The notes under the pieces are model-generated. The model did not search any database. It was given only the letters and a program-made list of their open reading frames with translations, and was not told the DNA's origin. Made by a program: the position numbers and the translations under genes. A stretch of 64,000 bases of DNA from Gymnothorax reevesii (lineage: Eukaryota > Chordata > Actinopteri > Anguilliformes > Muraenidae), in NCBI GenBank assembly GCA_029721435.1, contig CM056584.1, positions 7,956,395 to 8,020,394 on the forward strand, given 5' to 3'. Numbering within the stretch: the stretch's first letter is position 1; every line of letters starts with the position of its first letter. This document shows positions 11,059 to 25,300 of this stretch, piece by piece.

Positions 11059-14000
11059 AATCTAATGTGAGTGCTAATACCTGGTCATTTTCATACTGTA
11101 CATGTCCTCTATGATTGGAGTATGGGATCAGATGGCATTTCAGCCTAACCCTGCTTGTGTAAAATGGAAATTGAGTGACGTTAATGTTTGAATGCTAATG
11201 CTAACATGCTAATGCTAGCGATCTAATGTGAGTGCTAATATCTGGTCATTTTCATACTGTACGTGTCCTCTATGATGTTAATAGGAGATCAGATGGCATT
11301 TCAGCTTTACTCTTCTTGTATAATAAAAAAATTGAGTAATGTTAATGTTTAAATGCTAATGCTAACATGCTAATGCTAGAGATCTAATGTCAGTTCTAAT
11401 ATCTGGTCATTTCCATACTCTACCTGTCCTCTATGATGTTAATAGGAGATCAGATGGCATTTCAGCTTAACCCTTCATGTGTAAAATGGAAATTGAGTGA
11501 CATTAATGTTTTAATACTAATGCTAACATGCTAATGCTAGCGATCTAATGTGAGTGCTAATATCTGGTCATTTTCATACTGTAAGTGTCCTCCATGATGG
11601 GAGTATGGGATCAGATGGCATTTCAGCTTAACCCTGCTTGTGTAAAATGAAAATTGAGTGACGTTAATGTTTAAATGCTAATGCTAACATGCTAATGCTA
11701 GCGCTCTAATGTGAGTGCTAATATGTGGTCATTTTCATACTGTACGTGTCCTCTATAAGGGGAATATGGGATCAGATGGCATTTCAGCTTAACCCTGTTT
11801 GTGTAAAATGGAAATTGAGTGACGTTAATGTTTAAATGCTAATGCTAACATGCAAATGCTAGCGATCTAATGTGAGTGCTAATATCTGGTCATTTTCTTA
11901 CTGTACGTGTCCTCTATGATGTTAATAGGAGATCAGATGGCATTTCAGCTTAACCTTGCTTGTGTAAAATGGAAATTGAGTGACGTTCATGTTTTAATGC
12001 TAATGCTAACATGCTAATGCTAGTGATCTAATGTGAGTGCTAATACCTGGTCATTTTCATACTGCACATGTCCTCTATGATGGGAGTATAAGATCAGATG
12101 GCTTTTCAGCTTAACCCTGCTTGTGTAAAATGGAAATTGAGTGATGTTAATGTTTGAAGGCTAATGCTAACATGCTAATGCTAGCGATCTAATGTGAGTT
12201 CTAATATCTGGTCATTTTCATACCATACGTGTCTTCTATGATGTTAATAGGAGATCAGATGGCATTTCAGCTTAACCCTGCTTGTGTACAATGGAAATTT
12301 AGTGACGTTAATGTTTGAATGCTAATGCTAACATGCTAATTCTAGCGATCTAATGTGAGTGCTAATTTCTGGTCATTTTCATACTACACGTGTCCTCTAT
12401 GATATTAATAGGAGATCAGATGGCATTTCAGCTTAACCCTTCTTGTTTAAAATGGAAATTGAGTGATGTTAATGTTTAAATGCTAATGCTAACATGCTAA
12501 TGCTAGCGCTCTAATGTGAGTGCTAATATCTGGTCATTTTCATACTGTACGTGTCCTCTATGATGGGAATATGGGATCAGATGGCATTTCAGCTTAACCC
12601 TGTTTGTGTAAAATGGAAATTGAGTGACATTAATGTTTAAATGCTAATGCTAACATGCAAATGCTAGCGATCTAATGTGGGTGCTAATATCTGGTCATTT
12701 TCATACTGTACGTGTCCTCTATGATGTTAATAGGAGATCAGATGGCATTTCAGCTTAACCCTGCTTGTGTACAATGGAAATTTAGTGACGTTAATGTTTG
12801 AATGCTAATGCTAACATGCTAATTCTAGCAATCTAATGTGAGTGCTAATATCTGGTCATTTTCATACTACACGTGTCCTCTATGATATTAATAGGAGATC
12901 AGATGGCATTTCAGCTTCACCCTTCTTGTTTAAAATGGAAATTGAGTGATGTTAATGTTTAAATGCTAATGCTAACATGCTAATGCTAGCGCTCTAATGT
13001 GAGTGCTAATATGTGGTCATTTTCATACTGTACGTGTCCTCTATGATGGGAATATGGGATCAGATGGCATTTCAGCTTAACCCTGTTTGTGTAAAATGGA
13101 AATTGAGTGACGTTAATGTTTAAATGCTAATGCTAACATGCAAATGCTAGCTATCTAATGTGAGTGCTAATATCTGGTCATTTTCATACTGTACGTGTCC
13201 TCTATGATGGGAGTATTGGATCAGATGGCATTTCAGCTTAACCCTGCTTGTGTAAAATAGAAATTGAGTGACGTTAATGTTTGAATGCTAATGCTAACAT
13301 GCTTATGCTAGCGATCTAATATGAGTTCTAATATCTGGTCATTTTCATACTATACGTGTCCTCTCTGATGTTAATAGGAGATCAGATGGCATCTCAGCTC
13401 AACCCTTTTTGTGTAAAATGGAAATTGAGTGACATTAATGTTTTAATACTAATGCTAACATGCTAATGCTAGCAATCTAATGTGAGTGCTAATATCTGGT
13501 CATTTTCATACTGTACGTGTCCTCTATGATGGGAGTATTGGATCAGATGGCATTTCAGCTTAACCCTGCTTGTGTAAAATAGAAATTGAGTGACGTTAAT
13601 GTTTGAATGCTAATGCTAACATGCTAATGCTAGCGATCTAATGTGAGTTCTAATATCTGGTCATTTTCATGCTATACGTGTCCTCTATGATGTTAATAGG
13701 AGATCAGATGGCATTTCAGCTTAACCCTTCTTGTGTAAAATGGAAATTGAGTGACATTAATGTTTTAATACTAATGCTAACATGCTAATGCTAGCGATCT
13801 AATGTGAGTGCTAATATCTGGTCATTTTCGTACTGTACGTGTCCTCTATGATGGGAGTATGGGATCAGATGGCATTTCAGCTTAACCCTGCTTGTGTAAA
13901 ATGGAAAATGAGTGAAGTTAATGTTTGAATACTAATGCTAACATGCTAATGCTAGCAATCTAATGTGAGTGCTAATATCTGGTCATGTTCTTACTGTACG

Positions 14001-16182
14001 TGTCCTCTATGATGGGGGTATGGGATCAGATGGCATTTCAGCTTAACCCTGCTTGTGTAAAATAGAAATTGAGTGACGTTAATGTTTGAATGCTAATGCT
14101 AACATGCTAATGCTAGCGATCTAATGTGAGTGCTAATATCTGGTCATTTTCTTTCTGTAAGTGTCCTCTATGATGTTAGTATGAGATCGGATGGCATTTC
14201 TCCTTCACCCTTCTTGTGTTATAAGCAAATTGAGTAATGTTAATGTTTCAATGCTAATGCTAACATGCTGATGCTAGCAATCTAATGTGAGTGCTAATAC
14301 CTGGTCATTTTCATACTGTACATGTCTTCTATGATGGGAGTATGGGATCAGATGGCATTTCAGCTTAACCCTGCTTGTGTAAAATGGAAATTGAGTGACG
14401 TTAATGTTTGAATGCTAATGCTAACATGCTAATGCTAGCGATCTAATGTGAGTGCTAATACCTAGTCATTTTCATACTGTACATGTCCTCTATGATGGGA
14501 GTATGAGATCAGATGGCTTTTCAGCTTAACCCTGCTTGTGTAAAATGGAAATTTAATGACGTTCATGTTTGAATGCTAATGCTCACATGCTAATGCTAGC
14601 GATCTAATGTGAGTGCTAATATCTGGTCATTTTCATACTATACGTGTCCTCTATGATGGGAATATGAGATCAGATGGCATTTTAGCATAACCCTGTTTGT
14701 GTAAAATGGAAATTGAGTGACGTTAATGTTTAAATGCTAATGCTAACATGCTAATGCTAGCGATCTAATGTGAGTGCTAATATCTGGTCATTTTCATACT
14801 GTACATGTCCTCTATGATGGGAGTATGGGATCAGATGGCATTTCAGCCTAACCCTGCTTGTGTAAAATGGAAATTGAGTGACGTTAATGTTTGAATGCTA
14901 ATGCTAACATGCTAATGCTAGCGATCTAATGTGAGTGCTAATATCTGGTCATTTTCATACTGTACGTGTCCTCTATGATGTTAATAGGAGATCAGATGGC
15001 ATTTCAGCTTTACCCTTCTTGTATAATAAAAAAATTGAGTAATGTTAATGTTTAAATGCTAATGCTAACATGTTAATGCTAGTGATCTAATGTGAGTGCT
15101 AATACCTGGTCATTTTCATACTGTACATGTCCTCTATGATGGGAGTATAATATCAGATGGCTTTTCAGCTTAACCCTGCTTGTGTAAAATTGAAATTGAG
15201 TGACGTTAATGTTTGAATGCTAATGCTAACATGCTTATGCTAGCGATCTAATGTGAGTGCTAATACCTGGTCATTTTCATACTGTACATGTCCTCTATGA
15301 TGGGAGTATGGGATCAGATGGCATTTCAGCTTAACCCTGCTTATGTAAAATGGAAATTGAGTGACGTTAATGTTTGAATGCTAATGCTAACATGCTAATG
15401 CTAGCGATCTAATGTGAGTGCTAATATCTGGTCATTTTCATACTGTACGTGTCCTCCATGATGTTAATAGGAGATCAGATGGCATTTCAACTTAACCCTT
15501 CTTGTATAATAAAAAAATTGAGTAATGTTAATGTTTAAATGCTAATGCTAACATGCTAATGCTAGAGATCTAATGTCAGTTCTAATATCTGGTCATTTCC
15601 ATACTCTACCTGTCCTCTATGATGTTAATAGGAGATCAGATGGCATTTCAGCTTCACCCTTCTTGTGTAAAATGGAAATTGAGTGACATTAATGTTTTAA
15701 TACTAATGCTAACATGCTAATGCTAGCGATCTAATGTGAGTGCTAATATCTGGTCATTTTCATACTCTACGTGTCCTCTATGATGGGAGTATGGGATCAG
15801 ATGGCATTTCAGCTTAACCCTGCTTGTGTAAAATGGAAATTGAGTGAAGTTAATGTTGGAATACTAATGCTAACATGCTAATGCTAGCAATCTAATGTGA
15901 GTGCTAATATCTGGTCATGTTCATACTGTACGTGTCCTCTATGATGGGAGTATGGGATCAGATGGCATTTCAGCTTCACCCTGCTTGTGTAAAATAGAAA
16001 TTGAGTGACGTTAATGTTTGAATGCTAATGCTAACATGCTAATGCTAGCGATCTAATGTGAGTGCTAATATCTGGTCATTTTCATACTGTAAGTGTCCTC
16101 TATGATGGGAGTATGGGATCAGATGGCATTTCTCCTTCACCCTTCTTGTATTATAAGCAAATTGGGTAATGTTAATGTTTCA

Positions 16183-16224
16183 ATGCTAATGCTAACATGC
16201 TGATGCTAACATGCTAATGCTAGC
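16183..16224. repeat. 14-bp sub-unit x3, class c
   Basis: Class c has TTTCA before the block, an unaltered GCTAAC, and AATTGGGTAATG upstream. It is the last landmark of U1. Confidence 0.95.
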
Positions 16225-19200
16225 AATCTAATGTGAGTGCTAATACCTGGTCATTTTCATACTGTACATGTCTTCTATGATGGGAGTATGGGATCAGATG
16301 GCATTTCAGCTTAACCCTGCTTGTGTAAAATGGAAATTGAGTGACGTTAATGTTTGAATACTAATGCTAACATGCTAATGCTAGCAATCTAATTTGAGTG
16401 CTAATATCTGGTCATTTTCATACTGTACGTGTCCTCTATGATGGGAGTATGGGATCAGATGGCATTTCAGCTTTACCCTGCTTGTGTAAAATAGAAATTG
16501 AGTGACGTTAATGTTTGAATGCTAATGCTAACATGCTAATGCTAGCGATCTAATGTGAGTGCTAATATCTGGTCATTTTCATCCTGTAAGTGTCCTCTAT
16601 GATGTTAGTATGAGATCAGATGGCATTTCAGCTTAACCCTTCTTGTATAATAAAAAAATTGAGTAATGTTAATGTTTAAATGCTAATGCTAACATGCTAA
16701 TGCTAGCGATCTAATGTGAGTTCTTATATCTGGTCATTTTCATACTATACGTGTCCTCTATAATGTTAATAGGAGATCAGATGGCATTTCAGCTTAACCC
16801 TTCTTCTGTAAAATGGAAATTGAGTGACATTAATGTTTTAATACTCATGCTAACATGCTAATGCTATCGATCTAATGTGAGTGCTAATATCTGGTCATTT
16901 TCATACTGTACGTGTCCTCTATGATGGGAGTATGGGATCAGATGGCATTTCAGCTTAACCCTGCTTGTGTAAAATAGAAATTGAGTGACGTTAATGTTTG
17001 AATGCTAATGCTAACATGCTAATGCTAGCGATCTAATGTGAGTGCTAATATCTGGTCATTTTCATCCTGTAAGTGTCCTCTATGATGTTAGTATGAGATC
17101 AGATGGCATTTCAGCTTAACCCTTGTTGTATAATAAAAAAATTGAGTAATGTTAATGTTTAAATGCTAATGCTAACATGCTAATGCTAGCGATCTAATGT
17201 GAGTTCTAATATCTGGTCATTTTCATACTATACGTGTCCTCTATAATGTTAATAGGAGATCAGATGGCATTTCAGCTTAACCCTTCTTGTGTAAAATGGA
17301 AATTGAGTGACATTAATGTTTTAATACTCATGCTAACATGCTAATGCTATCGATCTAATGTGAGTGCTAATATCTGGTCATTTTCATACTGTACGTGTCC
17401 TCTATGATGGGAGTATTGGATCAGATGGCATTTCAGCTTAACCCTGCTTGTGTAAAATAAAAATTGAGTGACGTTAATGTTTGAATGCTAATGCTAACAT
17501 GCTAATGCTAGCGATCTAATGTGAGTGCTAATATCTGGTCATTTATATACTGTACGTGTCCTCCATGATGTTAAAAGGAGATCAGATGGCATTTCAACTT
17601 AACCCTTCTTGTATAATAAAAAAATTGAGTAATGTTAATGTTTAAATGCTAATGCTAACATGCTAATTCTAGAGATCTAATGTCAGTTCTAATATCTGGT
17701 CATTTTCATACTATACGTGTCCTCTATAATGTTAATAGGAGATCAGATGGCATTTCAGCTTAACCCTTCTTGTGTAAAATGGAAATTGAGTGACATTAAT
17801 GTTTTAATACTCATGCTAACATGGTAATGCTATCGATCTAATGTGAGTGCTAATATCTGGTCATTTTCATACTGTACGTGTCCCCTATGATGGGAGTATG
17901 GGATCAGATGGCATTTCAGCTTAACCCTGCTTGTGTAAAATAGAAATTGAGTGACGTTAATGTTTGAATGCTAATGCTAACATGCTAATGCTAGCGATCT
18001 AATGTGAGTGCTAATATCTGGTCATTTTCATCCTGTAAGTGTCCTCTATGATGTTAGTATGAGATCAGATGGCATTTCAGCTTAACCCTTCTTGTATAAT
18101 AAAAAAATTGAGTAATGTTAATGTTTAAATGCTAATGCTAACATGCTAATGCTAGCGATCTAATGTGAGTTCTTATATCTGGTCATTTTCATACTATACG
18201 TGTCCTCTATAATGTTAATAGGAGATCAGATGGCATTTCAGCTTAACCCTTCTTGTGTAAAATGGAAATTGAGTGACATTAATGTTTTAATACTCATGCT
18301 AACATGCTAATGCTATCGATCTAATGTGAGTGCTAATATCTGGTCATTTTCATACTGTACGTGTCCTCTATGATGGTAGTATGGGATCAGATGGCATTTC
18401 AGCTTAACCCTGCTTGTGTAAAATAGAAATTGAGTGACGTTAATGTTTGAATGCTAATGCTAACATGCTAATGCTAGCGATCTAATGTGAGTGCTAATAT
18501 CTGGTCATTTTCATCCTGTAAGTGTCCTCTATGATGTTAGTATGAGATCAGATGGCATTTCAGCTTAACCCTTCTTGTATAATAAAAAAATTGAGTAATG
18601 TTAATGTTTAAATGCTAATGCTAACATGCTAATGCTAGCGATCTAATGTGAGTGCTAATATCTGGTCATTTTCATACTATACGTGTCCTCTATAATGTTA
18701 ATAGGAGATCAGATGGCATTTCAGCTTAACCCTTCTTGTGTAAAATGGAAATTGAGTGACATTAATGTTTTAATACTCATGCTAACATGCTAATGCTATC
18801 GATCTAATGTGAGTGCTAATATCTGGTCATTTTCATACTGTACGTGTCCTCTATGATGGGAGTATGGGATCAGATGGCATTTCAGCTTAACCCTGCTTGT
18901 GTAAAATGGAAATTGAGTGAAGTTAATGTTTGAATACTAATGCTAACATGCTAATGCTAGCAATCTAATGAGAGTGCTAATATCTGGTCATGTTCATACT
19001 GTACGTGTCCTCTATGATGGGGGTAATGGATCAGATGGCATTTCAGCTTAACCCTGCTTGTGTAAAATAGAAATTGAGTGACGTTAATGTTTGAATGCTA
19101 ATGCTAACATGCTAATGCTAGCGATCTAATGTGAGTGCTAATATCTGGTCATTTTCTTTCTGTAAGTGTCCTCTATGATGTTAGTATGAGATCAGATGGC

Positions 19201-21026
19201 ATTTCTCCTTCACCCTTCTAGTGTTATAAGCAAATTGAGTAATGTTAATGTTTCAATGCTAATGCTAACATGCTGATGCTAGCAATCTAATGTGAGTGCT
19301 AATACCTGGTCATTTTCATACTGTACATGTCTGCTATCATGGGAGTATGGGATCAGATGGCATTTCAGCTTAACCCTGCTTGTGTAAAATGGAAATTGAG
19401 TGACGTTAATGTTTGAATGCTAATGCTAACATGCTAATGCTAGCGATCTAATGTGAGTGCTAATACCTAGTCATTTTCATACTGTACATGTCCTCTATGA
19501 TGGGAGTATGAGATCAGATGGCTTTTCAGCTTAACCCTGCTTGTGTAAAATGGAAATTTAATGACGTTCATGTTTGAATGCTAATGCTCACATGCTAATG
19601 CTAGCGATCTAATGTGAGTGCTAATATCTGGTCATTTTCATACTATACGTGTCCTCTATGATGGGAATATGAGATCAGATGGCATTTCAGCATAACCCTG
19701 TTTGTGTAAAATGGAAATTGAGTGACGTTAATGTTTAAATGCTAATGCTAACATGCTAATGCTAGCGATCTAATGTGAGTGCTAATATCTGGTCATTTTC
19801 ATACTGTACGTGTCCTCTATGATGTTAATAGGAGATCAGATGGCATTTCAGCTTAACCCTTCTTGTATAATAAAAAAATTGAGTAATGTTCATGTTTAAA
19901 TGCTAATGCTAACATGCTAATGCTAGCGATCTAATGTGAGTTCTAATATCTGGTCATTTTCATACTATACGTGTCCTCTATGATGTTAATAGGAGATCAG
20001 ATGGCATTTCAGCTTAACCCTTCTTTTGTAAAATGGAAATTGAGTGACATTAATGTTTTAATACTAATGCTAGCATGCTAATGCTAGCGATCTAATGTGG
20101 GTGCTAATATCTGGTCATTTTCATACTGTACGTGTCCTCTATGATGGGAGTATGGGATCAGATGGCATTTCAGCTTAACCCTGCTTGTGTAAAATGGAAA
20201 TTGAGTGATGTTAATGTTTGAATACTAATGCTAACATGCTAATGCTAGCAATCTAATGTGAGTGCTAATATCTGGTCATTTTCATACTGTACGTGTCCTC
20301 TATGATGGGAGTATGGGATCAGATGGCATTTCAGCTTAACCCTGCTTGTGTAAAATAGAAATTGAGTGACGTTAATGTTTGAATGCTAATGCTAACATGC
20401 TAATGCTAGCGATCTAATGTGAGTGCTAATAGTTGGTCATTTTCATACTGTACGTGTCCTCTATGATGTTAATTGGAGATCAGATGGCATTTCAGCTTAA
20501 CCCTTCTTGTATAATAAAAAAATTGAGTAATATTAATGTTTAAATGCTAATGCTAACATGCTAATGCTAGCGATCTAATGTGAGTTCTAATATCTGGTCA
20601 TATTCATACTATACGTGTCCTCTATAATGTTAATAGGAGATCAGATGGCATTTCAGCTTAACCCTTCTTGTGTAAAATGGAAATCGAGTGACATTAATGT
20701 TTTAATACTAATGCTAACATGCTAATGCTAGCGATCTAATGTGAGTGCTAATATCTGGTCATTTTCATACTGTACGTGTCGTCTATGATGGGAGTATTGG
20801 ATTAGATGGCATTTCAGCTTAACCCTGCTTGTGTAAAATAAAAATTGAGTGACGTTAATGTTTGAATGCTAATGCTAACATGCTAATGCTAGCGATCTAA
20901 TGTGAGTGCTAATATCTGGTCATTTTCATACTGTAAGTGTCCTCTATGATGTTAGTATGAGATCAGATGGCATTTCTCCTTCACCCTTCTTGTATTATAA
21001 GCAAATTGAGTAATGTTAATGTTTCA

Positions 21027-21068
21027 ATGCTAATGCTTACATGCTGATGCTAACATGCTAATGCTAGC
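21027..21068. repeat. 14-bp sub-unit x3, class b
   Basis: The only class b member in U2 and the last in the window; the class is absent from all units right of 21.1 kb. Confidence 0.95.
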
Positions 21069-22328
21069 AATCTAATGTGAGTGCTAATACCTGGTCATTT
21101 TCATACTGTACATGTCCTCTATGATGGGAGTATGGGATCAGATGGCATTTCAGCTTAACCTTGCTTGTGTAAAATGGAAATTGAGTGACGTTAATGTTTG
21201 AATGCTAATGCTAACATGTTAATGCTAGTGATCTAATGTGAGTGCTAATACCTGGTCATTTTCATACTGTACATGTCCTCTATGATGGGAGTATAATATC
21301 AGATGGCTTTTCAGCTTAACCCTGCTTGTGTAAAATTGAAATTGAGTGACGTTAATGTTTGAATGCTAATGCTAACATGCTTATGCTAGCGATCTAATGT
21401 GAGTGCTAATACCTGGTCATTTTCATACTGTACATGTCCTCTATGATGGGAGTATGGGATCAGATGGCATTTCAGCTTAACCCTGCTTATGTAAAATGGA
21501 AATTGAGTGACGTTAATGTTTGAATGCTAATGCTAACATGCTAATGCTAGCGATCTAATGTGAGTGCTAATATCTGGTCATTTTCATACTGTACGTGTCC
21601 TCCATGATGTTAATAGGAGATCAGATGGCATTTCAACTTAACCCTTCTTGTATAATAAAAAAATTGAGTAATGTTAATGTTTAAATGCTAATGCTAACAT
21701 GCTAATGCTAGAGATCTAATGTCAGTTCTAATATCTGGTCATTTCCATACTCTACCTGTCCTCTATGATGTTAATAGGAGATCAGATGGCATTTCAGCTT
21801 CACCCTTCTTGTGTAAAATGGAAATTGAGTGACATTAATGTTTTAATACTAATGCTAACATGCTAATGCTAGCGATCTAATGTGAGTGCTAATATCTGGA
21901 CATTTTCATACTCTACGTGTCCTCTATGATGGGAGTATGGGATCAGATGGCATTTCAGCTTAACCCTGCTTGTGTAAAATGGAAATTGAGTGAAGTTAAT
22001 GTTGGAATACTAATGCTAACATGCTTATGCTAGCAATCTATTGTGAGTGCCAATATCTGGTGATTTTCATACTGTACGTCTCCTCTATAATTGGAGTATG
22101 GGATCAGATGGCATTTCAGCTTCACCCTGCTTGTGTAAAATAGAAATTGAGTGACGTTAATGTTTGAATGCTAATGCTAACATGCTAATGCTAGTGATCT
22201 AATGTGAGTGCTAATATCTGGTCATTTTCATACTGTACGTGTCCTCTATGATGTTAGTATGAGATCAGATGGCATTTCTCCTTCACCCTTCTTGTATTAT
22301 AAGCAAATTGAGTAATGTTAATGTTTCG

Positions 22329-22370
22329 ATGCTAATGCTAACATGCTGATGCTAACATGCTAATGCTAGC
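22329..22370. repeat. 14-bp sub-unit x3, class a
   Basis: TTTCG class, 327 bp after the diverged monomer at 22002, in U2. Confidence 0.95.
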
Positions 22371-25300
22371 AATCTAATGTGAGTGCTAATACCTGGTCAT
22401 TTTCATACTGTACATGTCCTCTATGATTGGAGTATGGGATCAGATGGCATTTCAGCCTAACCCTGCTTGTGTAAAATGGAAATTGAGTGACGTTAATGTT
22501 TGAATGCTAATGCTAACATGCTAATGCTAGCGATCTAATGTGAGTGCTAATATCTGGTCATTTTCATACTGTACGTGTCCTCTATGATGTTAATAGGAGA
22601 TCAGATGGCATTTCAGCTTTACTCTTCTTGTATAATAAAAAAATTGAGTAATGTTAATGTTTAAATGCTAATGCTAACATGCTAATGCTAGAGATCTAAT
22701 GTCAGTTCTAATATCTGGTCATTTCCATACTCTACCTGTCCTCTATGATGTTAATAGGAGATCAGATGGCATTTCAGCTTAACCCTTCATGTGTAAAATG
22801 GAAATTGAGTGACATTAATGTTTTAATACTAATGCTAACATGCTAATGCTAGCGATCTAATGTGAGTGCTAATATCTGGTCATTTTCATACTGTAAGTGT
22901 CCTCCATGATGGGAGTATGGGATCAGATGGCATTTCAGCTTAACCCTGCTTGTGTAAAATGAAAATTGAGTGACGTTAATGTTTAAATGCTAATGCTAAC
23001 ATGCTAATGCTAGCGCTCTAATGTGAGTGCTAATATGTGGTCATTTTCATACTGTACGTGTCCTCTATAAGGGGAATATGGGATCAGATGGCATTTCAGC
23101 TTAACCCTGTTTGTGTAAAATGGAAATTGAGTGACGTTAATGTTTAAATGCTAATGCTAACATGCAAATGCTAGCGATCTAATGTGAGTGCTAATATCTG
23201 GTCATTTTCTTACTGTACGTGTCCTCTATGATGTTAATAGGAGATCAGATGGCATTTCAGCTTAACCTTGCTTGTGTAAAATGGAAATTGAGTGACGTTC
23301 ATGTTTTAATGCTAATGCTAACATGCTAATGCTAGTGATCTAATGTGAGTGCTAATACCTGGTCATTTTCATACTGCACATGTCCTCTATGATGGGAGTA
23401 TAAGATCAGATGGCTTTTCAGCTTAACCCTGCTTGTGTAAAATGGAAATTGAGTGATGTTAATGTTTGAAGGCTAATGCTAACATGCTAATGCTAGCGAT
23501 CTAATGTGAGTTCTAATATCTGGTCATTTTCATACCATACGTGTCTTCTATGATGTTAATAGGAGATCAGATGGCATTTCAGCTTAACCCTGCTTGTGTA
23601 CAATGGAAATTTAGTGACGTTAATGTTTGAATGCTAATGCTAACATGCTAATTCTAGCGATCTAATGTGAGTGCTAATTTCTGGTCATTTTCATACTACA
23701 CGTGTCCTCTATGATATTAATAGGAGATCAGATGGCATTTCAGCTTAACCCTTCTTGTTTAAAATGGAAATTGAGTGATGTTAATGTTTAAATGCTAATG
23801 CTAACATGCTAATGCTAGCGCTCTAATGTGAGTGCTAATATCTGGTCATTTTCATACTGTACGTGTCCTCTATGATGGGAATATGGGATCAGATGGCATT
23901 TCAGCTTAACCCTGTTTGTGTAAAATGGAAATTGAGTGACATTAATGTTTAAATGCTAATGCTAACATGCAAATGCTAGCGATCTAATGTGGGTGCTAAT
24001 ATCTGGTCATTTTCATACTGTACGTGTCCTCTATGATGTTAATAGGAGATCAGATGGCATTTCAGCTTAACCCTGCTTGTGTACAATGGAAATTTAGTGA
24101 CGTTAATGTTTGAATGCTAATGCTAACATGCTAATTCTAGCAATCTAATGTGAGTGCTAATATCTGGTCATTTTCATACTACACGTGTCCTCTATGATAT
24201 TAATAGGAGATCAGATGGCATTTCAGCTTCACCCTTCTTGTTTAAAATGGAAATTGAGTGATGTTAATGTTTAAATGCTAATGCTAACATGCTAATGCTA
24301 GCGCTCTAATGTGAGTGCTAATATGTGGTCATTTTCATACTGTACGTGTCCTCTATGATGGGAATATGGGATCAGATGGCATTTCAGCTTAACCCTGTTT
24401 GTGTAAAATGGAAATTGAGTGACGTTAATGTTTAAATGCTAATGCTAACATGCAAATGCTAGCTATCTAATGTGAGTGCTAATATCTGGTCATTTTCATA
24501 CTGTACGTGTCCTCTATGATGGGAGTATTGGATCAGATGGCATTTCAGCTTAACCCTGCTTGTGTAAAATAGAAATTGAGTGACGTTAATGTTTGAATGC
24601 TAATGCTAACATGCTTATGCTAGCGATCTAATATGAGTTCTAATATCTGGTCATTTTCATACTATACGTGTCCTCTCTGATGTTAATAGGAGATCAGATG
24701 GCATCTCAGCTCAACCCTTTTTGTGTAAAATGGAAATTGAGTGACATTAATGTTTTAATACTAATGCTAACATGCTAATGCTAGCAATCTAATGTGAGTG
24801 CTAATATCTGGTCATTTTCATACTGTACGTGTCCTCTATGATGGGAGTATTGGATCAGATGGCATTTCAGCTTAACCCTGCTTGTGTAAAATAGAAATTG
24901 AGTGACGTTAATGTTTGAATGCTAATGCTAACATGCTAATGCTAGCGATCTAATGTGAGTTCTAATATCTGGTCATTTTCATACTATACGTGTCCTCTAT
25001 GATGTTAATAGGAGATCAGATGGCATTTCAGCTTAACCCTTCTTGTGTAAAATGGAAATTGAGTGACATTAATGTTTTAATACTAATGCTAACATGCTAA
25101 TGCTAGCGATCTAATGTGAGTGCTAATATCTGGTCATTTTCGTACTGTACGTGTCCTCTATGATGGGAGTATGGGATCAGATGGCATTTCAGCTTAACCC
25201 TGCTTGTGTAAAATGGAAAATGAGTGAAGTTAATGTTTGAATACTAATGCTAACATGCTAATGCTAGCAATCTAATGTGAGTGCTAATATCTGGTCATGT

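Larger units (their letters stand above)
1930..16315. repeat. Large HOR unit U1 (about 14.4 kb)
   Basis: From about 1930 the sequence is repeated 14,386 bp downstream. The rare word CAATCTAATTTGAG, for example, begins at 1998 and again at 16384. After the internal 3073-bp duplication, the offset to the second unit becomes 11,312 bp (for example the 175-bp monomers at 9715, 11017 and 16183 reappear at 21027, 22329 and 27495). The 11,312 match breaks at about 16356, where GAATAC replaces GAATGC. The start edge is placed between about 1893 and 1972, because upstream monomers no longer match. U1 differs from U2 by the extra 3073-bp block, one inserted T near 2597 and scattered substitutions. Edges are uncertain by about one monomer. 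Confidence 0.85.
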
